DNA from: Mixta mediterraneensis
Lineage (GTDB): Bacteria; Pseudomonadota; Gammaproteobacteria; Enterobacterales; Enterobacteriaceae
Length of the DNA: 64,000 nt
Direction: 5' to 3'
NCBI RefSeq assembly: GCF_014946725.1
Contig: NZ_JACFXY010000005.1
Coordinates: 124,001 to 188,000 of the forward strand
Position 1 is the first letter of the stretch. Every line of letters starts with the position of its first letter. The notes beneath the pieces are model-generated. The model was not told the DNA's origin and searched no databases. It saw only the letters and a list, made by a program, of their open reading frames with translations. Both the position numbers and the translations under genes were made by a program. This document shows positions 27,325 to 35,952 of this stretch, one piece after another.

Positions 27325-27633
27325 GTGCGCCTTGTGAGCCTCGACGTAGGCGCGCAGCACGGCGTTAATTCGCGTCTGGTAACGGCTGCCGCTGTGCTTG
27401 AAGTACTCCAGAACGTCAGCATCGATCCGCAGTGTGACCTGTTGTTTAGGCTCAGGAAGTTCACCCGCTTTTGCCCATACGGCTTCCGGCACTGGCGGTG
27501 CGTCACTGTAATCGATCTGGTCGTCCGGCATGGCGGCCAGCTTCGCCAGTCGTGCTTTTTGCTCGGCTGTAACAACCGGCGGTTTGTTCAGGTCAAGCGT
27601 TAGCTTGACGGTATTTTTTGCGCTCTTGCTCAT
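27319..27633 (-). CDS. brnA: BrnA-type antitoxin
   Basis: A 104-residue protein with a disordered first half (PPVVTAEQKARLAKLAAMPDDQIDY, in two parts) that would wrap the toxin. A ribbon-helix-helix C-terminal part (QVTLRIDADVLEYFK...INAVLRAYV) would bind DNA. This is the BrnA layout. BrnA neutralises BrnT and represses the pair. The start overlaps the brnT end by 41 bases, the usual toxin-first order for brnTA. Confidence 0.88.
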   Translation of the reverse strand: MSKSAKNTVKLTLDLNKPPVVTAEQKARLAKLAAMPDDQIDYSDAPPVPEAVWAKAGELPEPKQQVTLRIDADVLEYFKHSGSRYQTRINAVLRAYVEAHKAHG

Positions 27634-27871
27634 TGGCTTTCCTCGCTGAGATCAGGCGGATGGTGTCTTCGTGCCGGACGGTGTAGACCACGAACAGTAA
27701 GGCGGGGTCGGCATAGCCTATCGTTGCCCATCGGTCTTCGCCGTAGTTTTCCCGGTCGTCATAGACCTCAAGCCGCTGTGTGTCGTGGAAAACAAGCGCA
27801 GCATCTTCGAACGCCACACCGTGTTTTTTCAGATTCCGTGCCGCTTTGTCGGCATCCCATTCAAGTTCCAT
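27593..27871 (-). CDS. brnT: BrnT-type toxin (RelE-like ribonuclease)
   Basis: The 92-residue protein has the BrnT hallmarks: ELEWDADKAARNLKKHGVAF at the start, a central ENYGEDRWATIGY and the final IRLISARKANEQERKKY. BrnT is a RelE-fold RNase that halts translation. ATG 27871 follows GGAAG. The pair lies between ICE backbone and IS elements, where it may stabilise the region. Confidence 0.9.
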   Translation of the reverse strand: MELEWDADKAARNLKKHGVAFEDAALVFHDTQRLEVYDDRENYGEDRWATIGYADPALLFVVYTVRHEDTIRLISARKANEQERKKYRQANA

Positions 27872-27880
27872 TACACTTCC

Positions 27881-27909
27881 ATTGTAGTTACATTTCGTAG
27901 TTACATCAA
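27881..27909 (-). promoter_or_regulatory. brnTA promoter with repeated operator
   Basis: Minus strand TTGATG (27909-27904), 17 bases, then TACAAT (27886-27881). A 10-base direct repeat GTAGTTACAT occurs at 27884-27893 and 27897-27906, inside the promoter, and is a good candidate for the BrnA operator. Confidence 0.7.
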
Positions 27910-28039
27910 TTTTACTATGCAGAGTGTGGTCAGACTGCCAGTTTGATTTGCTTGTCCTCCCTGAACCGCAAGCGAACGCGCTAACTTAGTCGTATCAACA
28001 ACAGCCATTACAGCCTCAACTTCAGGTTGTGAGTGCCGG
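27910..28039 (-). other. Gene-free stretch with a possible coding scar
   Basis: Between the brnTA promoter and the IS3-family end, the minus strand reads a short open frame (EAVMAVVDTTKLARSLAVQG) cut at the IS end. It may be the C-terminus of a lost gene. I recognise no family and see no other signal here. Confidence 0.2.
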
Positions 28040-28040
28040 T

Positions 28041-28120
28041 GGAGTGACCCCGAGCCCGTAGACAAATCTGCCCTATAGTTGGAGTGACCCCGAGCCCGTA
28101 GACAAATCTGCCCTATAGTT
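28041..28120. repeat. Perfect 40-base tandem duplication of the IS3-family left end
   Basis: GGAGTGACCCCGAGCCCGTA and the next 20 bases occur twice in direct succession (28041-28080 and 28081-28120). Each copy begins with the IS terminal inverted repeat, whose match is at the right end (CGGGGTCACTCCA, 29297-29309). Confidence 0.92.
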
Positions 28121-28138
28121 TGAGCACAGGAGGAGTCT

Positions 28139-28423
28139 ATGGGCACAACACGTTTTACCCCTGAGTTTAAAGAAGAAGCCGTCCGCCAGATCACCGAACG
28201 GGGCTATTCCGTCGCCGAGGTTTCAGAACGTCTCGGCGTATCGGCACACAGCCTTTATAAATGGGTTCGTTCAGTAAAACCGGATAACAGCGGGCATCAG
28301 GCGCAGGATTTGCTCGACGCGAGAACGGAAATCCTGAAGCTGAAAGCGCAGCTTAAACGCACCGAGGAAGAACGGGATATTCTGAAAAAGGCAGCGCGGT
28401 ACTTTGCAAGGGAGCCCGACTGA
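28139..28423 (+). CDS. IS3-family transposase OrfA
   Basis: A 94-residue protein with a helix-turn-helix (GYSVAEVSERLGVSAHSLYKW) split by a short turn and a C-terminal leucine zipper (DARTEILKLKAQLKRTEEER). This is the InsE-like HTH_Tnp_1 protein that binds the element ends. AGGAGG ribosome site 8 bases upstream. It continues into orfB by -1 frameshifting to make the full transposase. Confidence 0.9.
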   Translation: MGTTRFTPEFKEEAVRQITERGYSVAEVSERLGVSAHSLYKWVRSVKPDNSGHQAQDLLDARTEILKLKAQLKRTEEERDILKKAARYFAREPD

Positions 28424-29274
28424 AGTACCGCTTCATTAACGATCACCGTGAAATCTGGTCGATCGTAGCAATGTGTCGGGTTCTGAAGGTTGCCCGTGCA
28501 GGATTTTACGTCTGGCTTCATCGTCCTGTTACAGCCGGAGAAAAGGATAATCAGCGGCTGCTGGCGTTAATCCGCGACTCTTATGCACTGAGCGGCGGTG
28601 TTTACGGTTACCGCAGAGTTCACGGCGATCTTCGTGAAATCGGAGAAGTCTGCAGCAGAAATCGCGTTGCCAGGATCATGAAACAGAACAGGATACAGGC
28701 CGTACACGGCTATAAAATCCCCCGGGGCGTCAGGGGAAGACCTTCGCTGATAGCACCTAACCGCGTACAGCGGGAGTTCACGGTCGTGAAACCCAATCAG
28801 GTCTGGGTAACGGACATCACCTATATCCGCACCTGGCAGGGCTGGCTCTATCTGGCCGTGGTCATCGACCTCTTTGCCCGCAATGTGGTGGGCTGGTCGA
28901 TGAAACCGACCCTGTCGCGCGAGCTAGCGCTGGATGCGCTGCTGATGGCCGTGTGGCGGCGCAAGCCTGCGGGCAGCGTTATTGTGCACAGTGACCAGGG
29001 CAGTCAGTACGGCAGCGATGACTGGCAGCGGTTCTGCCGGGCCCATAACCTGTCGCCGAGTATGAGTCGTCGCGGCAACTGCTGGGATAATGCGGTGGCA
29101 GAATCGTTCTTCAGCTCGCTTAAAAAGGAGCGTATAAGAAAGCGGATATACAAAACCCGGGACATGGCCCGGGCGGATATCTTCGATTACATTGAAATGT
29201 TCTACAACCGGACCCGGCGGCACAGCCATCTGGGTGGCGTCAGTCCGGAGGCCTTCGAAAAGGCCTCGTCGTGA
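28420..29274 (+). CDS. IS3-family transposase OrfB (DDE integrase core)
   Basis: The frame is -1 relative to orfA and begins around its stop codon; the first internal ATG is at 28471. HTH_21 region, then rve core with WVTDITYI (first Asp), VIVHSDQGSQY (second Asp) and NCWDNAVAESFFSSLK (Glu). Complete to its usual end (NRTRRHSHLGGVSPEAFE). Expression is expected as an OrfAB fusion by programmed -1 frameshifting. Confidence 0.9.
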   Translation: MKYRFINDHREIWSIVAMCRVLKVARAGFYVWLHRPVTAGEKDNQRLLALIRDSYALSGGVYGYRRVHGDLREIGEVCSRNRVARIMKQNRIQAVHGYKIPRGVRGRPSLIAPNRVQREFTVVKPNQVWVTDITYIRTWQGWLYLAVVIDLFARNVVGWSMKPTLSRELALDALLMAVWRRKPAGSVIVHSDQGSQYGSDDWQRFCRAHNLSPSMSRRGNCWDNAVAESFFSSLKKERIRKRIYKTRDMARADIFDYIEMFYNRTRRHSHLGGVSPEAFEKASS

Positions 29275-29301
29275 GGACAGAAACTGTCTACCGGTGCGGG
29301 G

Positions 29302-30135
29302 TCACTCCATAATGTCGGTTGGTTTTTCTTCATATTTCCTGTTTCGCCAGTCCGTTGCGAATTCAGCTGGTGTCTGGTAATCCAGCGATGAATGGGGACG
29401 GCACTCGTTATAATCCTGCCGCCAGTCATTAATCGTTTTCCGGGCATGAAGAATATCGCTGAACCAGTGTTCATTCAGACACTCATCGCGAAAGCGTCCG
29501 TTAAAACTCTCAATAAATCCGTTCTGCGTTGGCTTACCTGGCTGGATAAGCCGTAGTTCCACACTATGCTCAAAGGCCCATTGATCGAGCGCGCGGCAGG
29601 TAAATTCCGGGCCCTGATCGGTTCTTATTGTCGTCGGATACCCCCGAAACAACGCGATGCTGTCCAGAATACGCGTGACCTGAACGACAGAAATACCGAA
29701 AGCAGCGGTGATCGTCAGACACTCCTTCGTGAAATCATCCACACAGGTCAGGCACTTGATTCTGCGACCGATGGCCAGTGCGTCCATAACGAAATCCATC
29801 GACCATGTAAGGTTCGGTGCATCCGGGCGCAGAAGCGGAAACCGTTCGGTCGCCAGCCCTTTACGGCGTCGTCTGCGTTTTACGCTCAGTCCATTAAGGT
29901 GGTAAATACGGTATACCCGCTTGTGATTGACGTGAAGGCCCTCCCTACGCAGCAACTGCCAGATGCGCCGATAACCAAAACGTCTGCGTTCAAGCGCCAG
30001 CTCAGTAACACGCCCTGATAAATGTGCATCAGCAGCCGGACGCTGAGCATCATAACGGCAGGTCGACAGGGACAAACCTGTAAGCCGGCAGGCACGACGT
30101 TGCGACAGACCGGTCGCATCACACATCAACACCAC
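29302..30135 (-). CDS. IS407-like transposase OrfB, C-terminus altered by the adjacent IS
   Basis: The sequence carries the rve core with [28 protein letters not shown] and [20 protein letters not shown], typical of IS407-group OrfB. The protein would really begin upstream by frameshift from orfA (coding-like sequence [13 protein letters not shown] continues above the first ATG). The last residues and stop codon (TGA, complement of 29302-29304) are read from the end of the neighbouring IS, so the natural C-terminus is lost or changed by a few residues. Confidence 0.85.
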   Translation of the reverse strand: MVLMCDATGLSQRRACRLTGLSLSTCRYDAQRPAADAHLSGRVTELALERRRFGYRRIWQLLRREGLHVNHKRVYRIYHLNGLSVKRRRRRKGLATERFPLLRPDAPNLTWSMDFVMDALAIGRRIKCLTCVDDFTKECLTITAAFGISVVQVTRILDSIALFRGYPTTIRTDQGPEFTCRALDQWAFEHSVELRLIQPGKPTQNGFIESFNGRFRDECLNEHWFSDILHARKTINDWRQDYNECRPHSSLDYQTPAEFATDWRNRKYEEKPTDIME

Positions 30136-30493
30136 GGCTTCCCGCTTCTGGCCTGTCGTCAGTACTTTCGCCCCAGAGCCACCTGAAGCGCCTCCTTATC
30201 CAGCATGGCTTCGGCAAGCAGCTTCTTGAGCCTGGCGTTCTCTTCCTCAAGCGACTTCAGGCGTTTAACCTCGGGCACCTCCATACCGCCATACTTCTTA
30301 CGCCAGGTGTAAAAGGTGGCGTCGGAAATGGCGTGCTTACGGCAGAGCTCACGGGCAGAAACCCCGGCTTCAGCCTCGCGGAGGATACTGATGATCTGTT
30401 CGTCGGAAAAACGCTTCTTCACGGGGATGTCCTCATGTGGCTTATGAAGACATTACTAACATCGCGGTGTATTAATCAACGGGGAGCAGGTCA
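29310..30493 (-). mobile_element. IS3-family (IS407-like) insertion sequence, truncated at one end
   Basis: OrfA and OrfB run leftward. The upstream tip is probably TGACCTGCTCCCC (complement of 30481-30493). The downstream tip is missing because the right end of the neighbouring IS3-family element abuts directly at 29309, inside the last codons of orfB. Without that end the element should be unable to move by itself. Confidence 0.75.
30159..30422 (-). CDS. IS407-like transposase OrfA
   Basis: An 87-residue helix-turn-helix protein ([19 protein letters not shown], then [20 protein letters not shown]) with a C-terminal coiled coil ([20 protein letters not shown]). It ends in a TGA beyond which orfB continues in another frame. 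It binds element ends as part of the OrfAB transposase. Confidence 0.9.
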   Translation of the reverse strand: MKKRFSDEQIISILREAEAGVSARELCRKHAISDATFYTWRKKYGGMEVPEVKRLKSLEEENARLKKLLAEAMLDKEALQVALGRKY

Positions 30494-30501
30494 CCGGACA
30501 A

Positions 30502-30717
30502 TCAGAGGTTCTCCCAGTTGATATCCATTGCATCTTCATCCTCGCGGCTACGGACGATATTAGCCAGCTCAAAATCTTCAATGGCATCCAGCATTGCCAC
30601 ATAAAGTTCCGCAGGCACACAGTAGAACGAAGGCTTACCGTGTTTCAGGATGGCCACAGGCCGATGTCCAGCTGACATCACTGTCGCTGTCGGTTTTGCA
30701 AGAATTGCAATTGCCAT
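30502..30717 (-). CDS. Orphan StbD/YefM-like antitoxin
   Basis: A 71-residue protein resembling StbD/RelB-type antitoxins of the Phd/YefM superfamily (PVAILKHGKPSFYCVPAELYVAMLDAIED). Compared with StbD it seems to lack about ten residues near the N-terminus, so the DNA-binding part may be impaired. The stbE-like toxin gene would be expected just after its stop codon, but an IS407-like element begins 8 bases further on, so the toxin is missing here. Confidence 0.7.
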   Translation of the reverse strand: MAIAILAKPTATVMSAGHRPVAILKHGKPSFYCVPAELYVAMLDAIEDFELANIVRSREDEDAMDINWENL

Positions 30718-30789
30718 ATTAAGAACCCAATTAAGACCTGTTTTTAGCGCTCATGATAATGAGGAAAAATTGTGAATACAATTAAGAAC

Positions 30790-31290
30790 CTATCCCAAAA
30801 GGATTTTATTCCAGACAATGATGCTGCAAGCAAAATGCAGCATCGCCTCGTAGTTTTCGACTTTCTTCTCCCATCGCGTCAGTATGCGGCGAAAGCGATT
30901 CATCCAGCTATGCGTTCTTTCCACAACCCAACGATGAGCCCTGAACTCGCTGTTTTTAATTGCCTCAGACTCCTCTTTCCCCGACTGGATATGAGGTTCA
31001 TAACGACGAGCTTTCAAACAAATTTCCACCCATTCAGCCTCATAGCCTTTGTCCATACACAGATGCAGCCTGCGACCCGGCCTGCCGGTCTGTAGCGCGT
31101 CCAGCGTATCTTCAACCAGTTTTATGTCGTGGGTATTTGCCCCTGCGACAGCCAGCGAGAGCGGAAGCCCGTTCCCGTCGGTCATCAGGCTCCGCTTTAC
31201 TCCCTGCTTCCCCCTGTCAGTCGGGTTGCGACCTGTTTTTTTGAGCCTGCAAGGGGCGATTTTGTCATGCAGCCATCCATCGACAACCAT
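30790..31290 (-). CDS. IS5-family transposase, C-terminal frame
   Basis: This frame supplies the rest of the DDE domain: GVKRSLMTDGNGLPLSLAV, then LCMDKGYEAEW (second Asp) and RWVVERTHSWMNRFRRI (Glu in the Y/R-type signature). It should be joined to the previous frame by slippage at AAAAAAA; an independent start is possible but unlikely to give active enzyme. Confidence 0.88.
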   Translation of the reverse strand: MVVDGWLHDKIAPCRLKKTGRNPTDRGKQGVKRSLMTDGNGLPLSLAVAGANTHDIKLVEDTLDALQTGRPGRRLHLCMDKGYEAEWVEICLKARRYEPHIQSGKEESEAIKNSEFRAHRWVVERTHSWMNRFRRILTRWEKKVENYEAMLHFACSIIVWNKILLG

Positions 31291-31595
31291 GACCAGTCAA
31301 TGGCATCCCGCTTCTCGCAGGCAAGCAGCCCGTTTTGCCAGAAGCGTTCAAATACTCCAGCATCCCGCCATTCCTGAAAGCGGCGGTGGGCTGAGCTGGA
31401 TGAGCAAATATCCGTGGCATTCAGGGCATTCCATTGGCAACCGGTTCTGAGCACAAAGAAAATGGCGTTCATTGCGGCACGATTATCAACACGTCTACGA
31501 TGCGTGCCCAGCGGATGGTGGGTTTTATGTTCCGGGAGAAGTGGAGCCATTTTCTCCCAGAGTTCATCGCTGATCTGCCACTTGTTGCCCGCCAT
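31197..31595 (-). CDS. IS5-family transposase, N-terminal frame
   Basis: The 132-residue frame starts MAGNKWQISDELWEKMAPLLP, the DUF4096-like N-terminal domain of IS5-type transposases. It reaches DWSWLSMDGCMTK, the first catalytic Asp region. True reading leaves this frame at the A7 run; the final residues after it (QVATRLTGGSRE) are the unshifted product. Confidence 0.88.
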   Translation of the reverse strand: MAGNKWQISDELWEKMAPLLPEHKTHHPLGTHRRRVDNRAAMNAIFFVLRTGCQWNALNATDICSSSSAHRRFQEWRDAGVFERFWQNGLLACEKRDAIDWSWLSMDGCMTKSPLAGSKKQVATRLTGGSRE

Positions 31596-31658
31596 ACTTC
31601 GCCCTCAAAAATTGCCATTATTTACGATCTGACAATTCCTTTTGGGATAGGTTCTTAA

Positions 31659-31925
31659 TGTGTTCCATTGCCTAAAACACACCTTATAAACGGGCAGGTT
31701 GCCTATTTCGTCTTGCGATTATGAATCCGCAGTGCGGTTCAGACAAAACCAGCAAAATATGATCAAACAACAGCGTCACGTCTCCCAACTTACACACGAT
31801 TAACTAGCCAGCCGCCAACGCATACTCGACGAGCAATGCTTCACTTTCGGTTAAATTTCCTCCTCATGGCCGTGCGCCGCTTGCTATTCTTCAGGCATCA
31901 CCTATTACCTGAGAGTGGAAAAAAT
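31659..31925. other. Junction between accessory region and core chromosome, no gene seen
   Basis: About 267 bases between the IS5 end and yjgR. I find no tRNA, attachment-site repeat or convincing ORF. The yjgR neighbourhood in E. coli lies next to the leuX island hot spot, so an island here is not surprising, but no leuX copy is visible. Confidence 0.4.
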
Positions 31926-33428
31926 ATGCCTTCCCCGCTACTGATAGCCCAAACGCCCGACGTCCAGCTATACCTTTTGCCGCAAATGGCTAACCGCCAC
32001 GGTTTGATTACCGGCGCAACCGGCACCGGTAAAACCGTCACGCTGCAAAAGCTGGCGGAGTCTTTTTCAACTATCGGCGTACCGGTGTTTATGGCTGACG
32101 TCAAAGGCGACTTAACGGGGATCGCCGCTGAAGGCCAAAGCAGCGAAAAATTACAGGAAAGGCTGGCGAAAATCGGCGTCAGTCACTGGCAACCGCAGCG
32201 CAACCCGGTCATGGTGTGGGATATTTTTGGTGAGAAAGGCCATCCGGTACGCGCCACGGTTTCCGATCTCGGCCCACTGATGCTGGCGCGATTATTGAAT
32301 CTGAACGATGTACAGAGCGGCGTTTTACAGATCATCTTCCGTATTGCCGACGACCAGGGATTGTTACTGCTGGATTTCAAAGATCTGCGCGCCATGACGC
32401 AATACATCGGCAACAATGCCAAAGCGTTCCAGACGCAATACGGCAATATAAACAGCGCCTCGGTGGGGGCGATTCAGCGCGGTTTGCTGGCGCTAGAAGA
32501 GCAAGGCGCTGAACACTTTTTTGGTGAACCGATGCTGGAAATTGCCGACTGGATGCGCGTGGACAGCGACGGCAAAGGCTTTATTAACATCTTAGCCGCC
32601 GAAAAGCTGTATCAGATGCCAAAACTCTACGCCACCAGCCTGCTGTGGCTGCTATCGGAGTTGTATGAGCAACTGCCGGAAGCAGGCGATTTAGATAAGC
32701 CCAAACTGGTATTTTTCTTTGACGAAGCGCACCTGCTGTTTAACGATGCTCCGCCCGTGCTGCTGGAGAAAATCCAGCAGGTGATGCGCCTGATTCGTTC
32801 CAAAGGCGTTGGCGTATGGTTTGTGACGCAGAACCCAGCCGATATTCCCGACAGCGTGCTCGGTCAGCTGGGCAACCGCGTCCAGCATGCGCTGCGCGCC
32901 TTCACCCCGAAAGATCAAAAAGCAGTAAAGATTGCCGCAGAAACCCTGCGCGCTAACCCGGACTTTAATACCGTCGAGGCGATCCAGACGCTCGGTACGG
33001 GCGAAGCGCTTATCTCCTTTTTGGATATGAAAGGCAGCCCCTCCATTGTCGAACGCGCCATGGTGATAGCGCCAGGTTCGCGCATGGGTCCGATCAACAC
33101 CGATGAACGAAATGGCCTAATCAATCACTCCCCGCTGGCGGGCAAATACGACACCGAGATTGATCGTGAGTCGGCGTTTGAACGCCTGCAACAAGGTGTG
33201 CAAGCCGCCAGCGAAAAGGTCAACGCACCGGAAGCCAAAGGCAACGCTGTCGCGGTTGATGGCGGAATCCTTGGCGGTCTGAAAGATATTTTATTTGGCA
33301 GCACCGGCCCGCGCGGCGGAAAAAAAGATGGCGTAGTGCAAACCATGGCGAAAAGTGCCACACGCCAAATTACCCATCAAATCATTCGCGGTGTACTGGG
33401 AAGCCTGCTGGGCGGACGCCGACGCTAA
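31926..33428 (+). CDS. yjgR: YjgR, HerA/FtsK-like ATPase (DUF853)
   Basis: The ATG at 31926 gives 500 residues, the same as E. coli YjgR, and starts [20 protein letters not shown]; upstream in-frame Met codons are rejected. Walker A GATGTGKT at 30-37 and Walker [13 protein letters not shown]. The C-terminus is Gly/Arg-rich. HerA-like ATPases are hexameric DNA-processing motors, but the cellular role of YjgR is not established. First core gene to the right of the accessory block. Confidence 0.93.
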   Translation: MPSPLLIAQTPDVQLYLLPQMANRHGLITGATGTGKTVTLQKLAESFSTIGVPVFMADVKGDLTGIAAEGQSSEKLQERLAKIGVSHWQPQRNPVMVWDIFGEKGHPVRATVSDLGPLMLARLLNLNDVQSGVLQIIFRIADDQGLLLLDFKDLRAMTQYIGNNAKAFQTQYGNINSASVGAIQRGLLALEEQGAEHFFGEPMLEIADWMRVDSDGKGFINILAAEKLYQMPKLYATSLLWLLSELYEQLPEAGDLDKPKLVFFFDEAHLLFNDAPPVLLEKIQQVMRLIRSKGVGVWFVTQNPADIPDSVLGQLGNRVQHALRAFTPKDQKAVKIAAETLRANPDFNTVEAIQTLGTGEALISFLDMKGSPSIVERAMVIAPGSRMGPINTDERNGLINHSPLAGKYDTEIDRESAFERLQQGVQAASEKVNAPEAKGNAVAVDGGILGGLKDILFGSTGPRGGKKDGVVQTMAKSATRQITHQIIRGVLGSLLGGRRR

Positions 33429-33454
33429 CGTTGCACCTTTGCTAAGATCACAAC

Positions 33455-34726
33455 ATGGATAAAGAATACGAACTGAAACGGACCAAGCGACTGGCGCTGC
33501 TGCTGCTGCTGCTGGCGACCGCCACTTTTATCATCACGCTTTTTCTGCCGCCTGGCTTTTGGGTTAGCGGTGTGAAAGCCATAGCCGAAGCGGCGATGGT
33601 GGGCGCGCTGGCAGACTGGTTTGCCGTCGTCGCGCTGTTTCATCGCGTACCGGTGCCGTTTATTTCTCGCCACACCGCGATTATTCCACGTAACAAAGAT
33701 CGTATCGGCGACAACCTTGGCCGCTTTGTGCAGGAGAAGTTTCTCGATACCGATTCTCTGCTGAGCCTGATCCGTCGCCATGATCCGTCACGCATGCTGG
33801 CAGACTGGCTGAACGCACCCGGCAATGCCGATCGCGTTGGCCGTCACCTGTTGCAGGTAATGCGCGGTTTCCTTGATCTTACCGATGATGCGCGTATTCA
33901 GGACCTTATGCGTCGCGCCGTGCATCGCGCCATTGATAAAGTTGATCTCAGCCAAACCAGCGCGCTGCTGCTGGAAAGTCTGACTAAAAATAATCGTCAT
34001 CAGGAATTGCTCGACGCCGCAGTGGAACAGCTGCTTCGCCTGTTGCATAAACCCAGCACCCGCGAGTTTATCGCGCTACAAATTGTGCGTTGGCTGAAGC
34101 GGGAGCACCCGATTAAAGCCAAAGTATTGCCGACGGAATGGCTTGGCGAGCACAGCGCAGAACTGGTCGCAAACGCGGTTGATTCGCTGCTTGATGATGT
34201 TGCGCGTGATCAGGGCCATGAATTGCGCCTCGGTTTTAATCGCGCAGTAGAGCGGCTGACGGAGAAGCTGAAAAGCGATCCTGATATGGCCGAACGTGCC
34301 GAAGTCATAAAAAGCTGGCTGAAGGAAGATGCCTCGCTCAATCGCTATATTGGCGAGTTATGGAACGATCTGCGTAGCTGGCTGAAAGCCGATCTCAACA
34401 GCGAAGATTCTCGTGTTCAGGAAAAAGTGCGGCTTGCTGCCTTATGGCTGGGTGAGACGCTGGCCGCCGATGAAGCGCTGCGTCATTCCATGAATCAGCA
34501 TCTGGAAGACGCCGCACGCAGCGTCGCGCCAGAATTCGCGACTTTTCTTACCCATCACATTAGCGATACGGTGAAAAGCTGGGATGCACGCGATATGTCA
34601 CGTCAGATTGAGTTGAATATTGGGAAAGATCTGCAGTTTATCCGTATCAACGGCACACTGGTCGGGGGGACTATTGGTCTGGTTCTTTTTTTACTGTCAC
34701 AACTTCCGCTGCTGTTCTCTGCGTGA
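33455..34726 (+). CDS. yjiN: DUF445 inner-membrane protein, YjiN-like
   Basis: 423 residues: an N-terminal TM pair ([19 protein letters not shown] and the [22 protein letters not shown] motif of DUF445), a long helical cytoplasmic or periplasmic region, and a C-terminal TM hairpin ([18 protein letters not shown]). Length and conserved segments agree with E. coli YjiN. Function unknown. In E. coli the gene is located elsewhere; here it sits 26 bases behind yjgR and may be co-transcribed. Confidence 0.85.
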   Translation: MDKEYELKRTKRLALLLLLLATATFIITLFLPPGFWVSGVKAIAEAAMVGALADWFAVVALFHRVPVPFISRHTAIIPRNKDRIGDNLGRFVQEKFLDTDSLLSLIRRHDPSRMLADWLNAPGNADRVGRHLLQVMRGFLDLTDDARIQDLMRRAVHRAIDKVDLSQTSALLLESLTKNNRHQELLDAAVEQLLRLLHKPSTREFIALQIVRWLKREHPIKAKVLPTEWLGEHSAELVANAVDSLLDDVARDQGHELRLGFNRAVERLTEKLKSDPDMAERAEVIKSWLKEDASLNRYIGELWNDLRSWLKADLNSEDSRVQEKVRLAALWLGETLAADEALRHSMNQHLEDAARSVAPEFATFLTHHISDTVKSWDARDMSRQIELNIGKDLQFIRINGTLVGGTIGLVLFLLSQLPLLFSA

Positions 34727-34799
34727 CCGTAAATTTGATAATGAGAAACGACCTGCTGATTAAAGCCTGGTGTGAACTTTTTCCTGGCCATATAACAAA

Positions 34800-34835
34800 T
34801 ACCCCTAATCGCTGGGTATCCAGCTTTCGGGGTTC
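34800..34835. terminator. Nested inverted repeat between yjiN and lptG
   Basis: ACCCC at 34801 pairs with GGGGT near 34829-34833, and an inner GCTGG/CCAGC stem surrounds GTAT. The stretch separates the convergent yjiN and lptG ends, so a bidirectional terminator is likely, but there is no obvious U-run. Confidence 0.4.
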
Positions 34836-34875
34836 ACTTCACCGCTGCGGCTTTTTATCGTTATTTGCGACTTCG

Positions 34876-35952
34876 TTAGCGCCGCTTAATTAACATAAAC
34901 ATACTAATCGCAAAGAAAGCGAAGCTTGGCAGTATTGCGCCCAGCACTGGCGGCAAGCCATACACCAGGCTGAGCGGCCCAAATATCTGATCCAGCACAT
35001 AGAACAGAAAGCCGAAGCTGATGCCGGTGACAACGCGTATGCCCATCGAAACGCTACGTAATGGACCAAAGATAAAAGACAGCGCCATCAGCATCATTAC
35101 CGCGACTGAAATCGGCTGGAAGATTTTTCCCCACATATTGAGCCGATACCGCCCAGACTCCTGGCCGCTCTGCTTTAAATACTTACTGTAATTGTAAAGG
35201 CCACGAATCGACAGAGCATCAGGGTCCAGCGCCACCACGCCCAGCTTGTCCGGCGTCAGATTGGTTTTCCATTCACCGCTAAGGCTTTGCGAGCCGGTGA
35301 TTTGTTTCGGATCTTTCAGGTCCGACTCATCCACCTGCGACAGCATCCAGTCCTTTTTATCTTTGTTCCAGACCGCCGTAGCCGCGTAACGTACACTCAG
35401 CAAACGGCGTTGATCGTTAAAGCTGTAGATGCTTACACCATCAATGATGTTGTCGCCTTTGATACGTTCGATATAGATGAAGCTATTACCGTCTTTCGCC
35501 CATAAGCCGTTTTGCGTGGAGACCAGCGCGCCGCCATAAAGCTGCTGTGCCCGGTAATTACGCGCCATTTGCTCGCCCTGCGGCGCAACAAACTCACCAA
35601 TCGCCATTGTCAGCAGCACCAGCGGAATTGCCGTTTTCATCACCGACAGCGCTACCTGCGTGCGGGTAAAACCCGCCGCCTGCATGACCACCAGCTCGCT
35701 GCGCTGAGCCAGCGCGCCAAGGCCAAGCAGCGCCCCCAGTAAGGCCGCCATCGGAAAAAAGATCTCAATATCTTTTGGCACACTGAGCAAGGTGTAGTAA
35801 CCGGCATCCATTGCGCTGTATGCGCCCTGCCCGGTTTTGCGCAGCTGATCGACAAACTTGATGATGCCGGAGAGCGACACCAGCATGAACAACGTCAACA
35901 TGATGGTGTTGAAGATAGTTTTACCGATATAACGGTCAAGAACGCGAAACAT
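34876..35952 (-). CDS. lptG: LPS export permease subunit LptG
   Basis: ATG 35952 overlaps the lptF stop (TGATG) and gives 358 residues beginning MFRVLDRYIGKTIF, as in E. coli LptG (360). Six TM helices with a periplasmic beta-jellyroll domain in the middle (about residues 130-270). LptG with LptF and LptB2 forms the ABC transporter extracting lipopolysaccharide from the inner membrane. The conserved loop GLGALAQRSELVVMQAAGFT is the LptB coupling helix. Confidence 0.95.
   Translation of the reverse strand: MFRVLDRYIGKTIFNTIMLTLFMLVSLSGIIKFVDQLRKTGQGAYSAMDAGYYTLLSVPKDIEIFFPMAALLGALLGLGALAQRSELVVMQAAGFTRTQVALSVMKTAIPLVLLTMAIGEFVAPQGEQMARNYRAQQLYGGALVSTQNGLWAKDGNSFIYIERIKGDNIIDGVSIYSFNDQRRLLSVRYAATAVWNKDKKDWMLSQVDESDLKDPKQITGSQSLSGEWKTNLTPDKLGVVALDPDALSIRGLYNYSKYLKQSGQESGRYRLNMWGKIFQPISVAVMMLMALSFIFGPLRSVSMGIRVVTGISFGFLFYVLDQIFGPLSLVYGLPPVLGAILPSFAFFAISMFMLIKRR

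Larger units (their letters stand above)
28080..29309 (+). mobile_element. IS3-family insertion sequence
   Basis: Terminal TGGAGTGACCCCG at the left matches the inverted CGGGGTCACTCCA at the right. Inside are orfA and orfB in the -1 relation typical of IS3-family elements. An extra copy of the left 40 bases precedes it, so the element could also be counted from 28040. No direct target repeat is visible (CGG before, TAA after), which suggests rearrangement after insertion. Confidence 0.88.
30786..31654 (-). mobile_element. IS5-family insertion sequence with TTAA target duplication
   Basis: The 869-base element is bounded by the perfect inverted repeat GAACCTATCCCAAAAGGA and flanked on both sides by TTAA (30782-30785 and 31655-31658). 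Two overlapping transposase frames are joined by a run of seven A on the coding strand (complement of 31236-31242), a classic slippery site. Structure and intact ends suggest a functional, recent copy of the IS427/IS1031-like branch. Confidence 0.88.

Noticed and set aside
28041..28120. Short CRISPR-like repeat
   Set aside because: Only two copies with no spacer between them; it is a tandem duplication of an IS end.
31659..31925. Search for a leuX or other tRNA attachment site at the island border
   Set aside because: No cloverleaf or CCA-type 3' end could be made out; the right border may have been lost through IS activity.
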